A stretch of 64,000 nt of DNA from Spirodela intermedia. Lineage: Eukaryota; Streptophyta; Magnoliopsida; Alismatales; Araceae. The stretch spans positions 5,247,001 through 5,311,000 of the forward strand of contig LR746273.1 of assembly GCA_902729315.2 (NCBI GenBank), read 5' to 3'. Position 1 is the stretch's first letter, and every line of letters begins with the position of its first letter. Under the pieces are notes generated by a model that was not told the origin of the DNA, made no database searches, and saw only the letters and a program-made list of their open reading frames with translations. This document shows positions 63,275 through 64,000 of the stretch, piece after piece. Position numbers and translations under genes: made by a program.

Positions 63275-63449
63275 CCTTAAATGTAATGGGTCATTCCTAT
63301 TAGGCTTCCCTATGTCATGGCCCATCTAGCGGGCCATCATCTAGTGGTAATGGGCCAGACATGTCGTGGCCCATTATGCTGCTTCTTGGGTTAGGATATA
63401 AACCCTAGATCGCCAACATTAGTTCATGGAATCAAGATTTCCACCTACA
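63275..63449 (+). repeat. 3' LTR of the copia element
   Basis: About 175 bp. Its first two bases are CC instead of the TG of the 5' LTR, and several substitutions and small indels separate the two, so the insertion is not recent. Confidence 0.88.
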
Positions 63450-63454
63450 GTGAC

Positions 63455-64000
63455 AAAGTGTTAAAAAGGAAAGGAAGGTCTAAAATAAATAATGCTGCCA
63501 TGATGTTACTGCAGACACAGGCAGAAAGCAAATAGGCCATAGGATTTCGGGCTCAGCAGCTTGTTTAACAAAATGTAAAAAATATTTTCAACATTTCTTA
63601 CAAAAATACAGGGAAATTAAAGAGCTTTCGTCAAAGAACACCAAATTTTGGTCAAGTTTATAGCAACACAGATGAACACAGGGATGGGACTGTTTTTCAA
63701 GTATTCAGTCACATTAACATTCATCTGTGATAGATCAATAGGATCTCTGTTTGTAGCACTTCAGTTGTGTGGTGATCAGTGAAGGGCCTTTGTGATTCTT
63801 TTATATTAGGCCAGGTATCAAGCAATGAGCTCCTTTGTTCCTCAATATTCTTGTGACAAAGCTGTCAAACAGACTGTGGTAGAAGGCTAAATTCTTGGAA
63901 GGTATTCTAAGGGAACAGAATTCTATTATCCTAGAAAGACCATCTTTTCCATGGTGAAACAGTGTCAAGATGTGACTAGGCGATTCTAAAACTGTTTAAA
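63455..64000 (-). other. TOP3A: TOP3A intron continuing past the window edge
   Basis: No frame with topoisomerase similarity was found on the minus strand, so the next upstream TOP3A exon is outside the window. Nothing else recognised. Confidence 0.6.

Larger units (their letters stand above)
60913..63449 (+). mobile_element. Ty1/copia LTR retrotransposon, internally deleted, with target duplication
   Basis: 2537-bp element with LTRs at 60913-61090 and 63275-63449, flanked by a 5-bp direct duplication GTGAC (60908-60912 and 63450-63454). A primer-binding site TGGTATCAGAGCC (61091-61103) directly follows the 5' LTR; a purine tract (about 63264-63274) precedes the 3' LTR. Order inside: gag with a zinc-knuckle region near 61780-61830 whose second Cys is replaced by Phe; protease DSGA at 62056-62067; then an abrupt join near 62170-62186 to reverse transcriptase (YGLKQSPRAWF, YVDD at 62339-62350); then RNase H (IHITSNPFFHE) to about 63240. 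Integrase and the start of RT are missing, and there are several stops. It sits in a TOP3A intron, opposite to gene direction. Confidence 0.92.

Noticed and set aside
1-64000. tRNA, rRNA, CRISPR or bacterial-type operon signals
   Set aside because: None seen; gene structure is eukaryotic throughout, and TGGTATCAGAGC matches are retroelement primer sites, not tRNA genes.

Overview
This is nuclear DNA from a flowering plant. The genes have many short exons with GT-AG introns, several first exons are GC-rich in an AT-rich background, and GA/CT microsatellites and decayed Ty1/copia retroelements are common. The mix of GC-rich and normal exons suggests a monocot or an early-diverging angiosperm, but this is inference only. 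I see no operons, CRISPR arrays, tRNA or rRNA genes.

Layout. 1-2767: no recognised gene. 2768-3412 (-): intronless gene for an organellar (probably mitochondrial) ribosomal protein bL12. 5103-12459 (+): RRP41, an exosome core subunit, 11 coding exons. 13601-14011 (-): small OXS3-like (oxidative stress 3 family) gene with an ACGT-box-rich upstream region. About 15500-20160 (-): decayed Ty1/copia element. 21212-25967 (+): ERO1, the ER thiol oxidase, 9 exons. 27320-28987 (-): third-largest subunit of RNA polymerase II/IV/V (RPB3 type), 3 exons. 29540-30764 (+): DIM1/KsgA rRNA adenine dimethyltransferase, probably mitochondrial, 2 exons. 32410-43290 (+): MATH/TRAF-like protein of the TRAF1A/B (MUSE14/13) type, 12 coding exons. 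47039-60589 (-): C-terminal part of DNA topoisomerase 3-alpha, 15 exons; its 5' part lies beyond the right edge. Its introns hold several copia insertions, including a nearly complete but internally deleted copy at 60913-63449 with a 5-bp target duplication.

All exon joins given here were chosen from GT-AG sites plus reading-frame continuity and family similarity. Each multi-exon model sums to a multiple of three: RRP41 241 aa, ERO1 471 aa, RPB3 338 aa, DIM1-like 377 aa, TRAF1-like 1134 aa, TOP3A C-terminal 486 aa, OXS3-like 97 aa.

The genes are mostly housekeeping: ribosome, RNA decay, transcription, rRNA modification, oxidative folding, DNA topology. Two pairs are divergent (bL12/RRP41 and RPB3/DIM1), and TGGGCY (site II) motifs lie between them, with a telo-box in the first. 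These motifs are known to co-regulate ribosome and growth genes in plants. I found no clearly new biological system. The most unusual structures are an inverted repeat of copia gag fragments in a TOP3A intron, tandem G-box repeats upstream of the OXS3-like gene, a 78-nt frame-neutral intron in ERO1, tandem splice acceptors in the TRAF1-like gene, and a 22-bp perfect foldback in an RRP41 intron.
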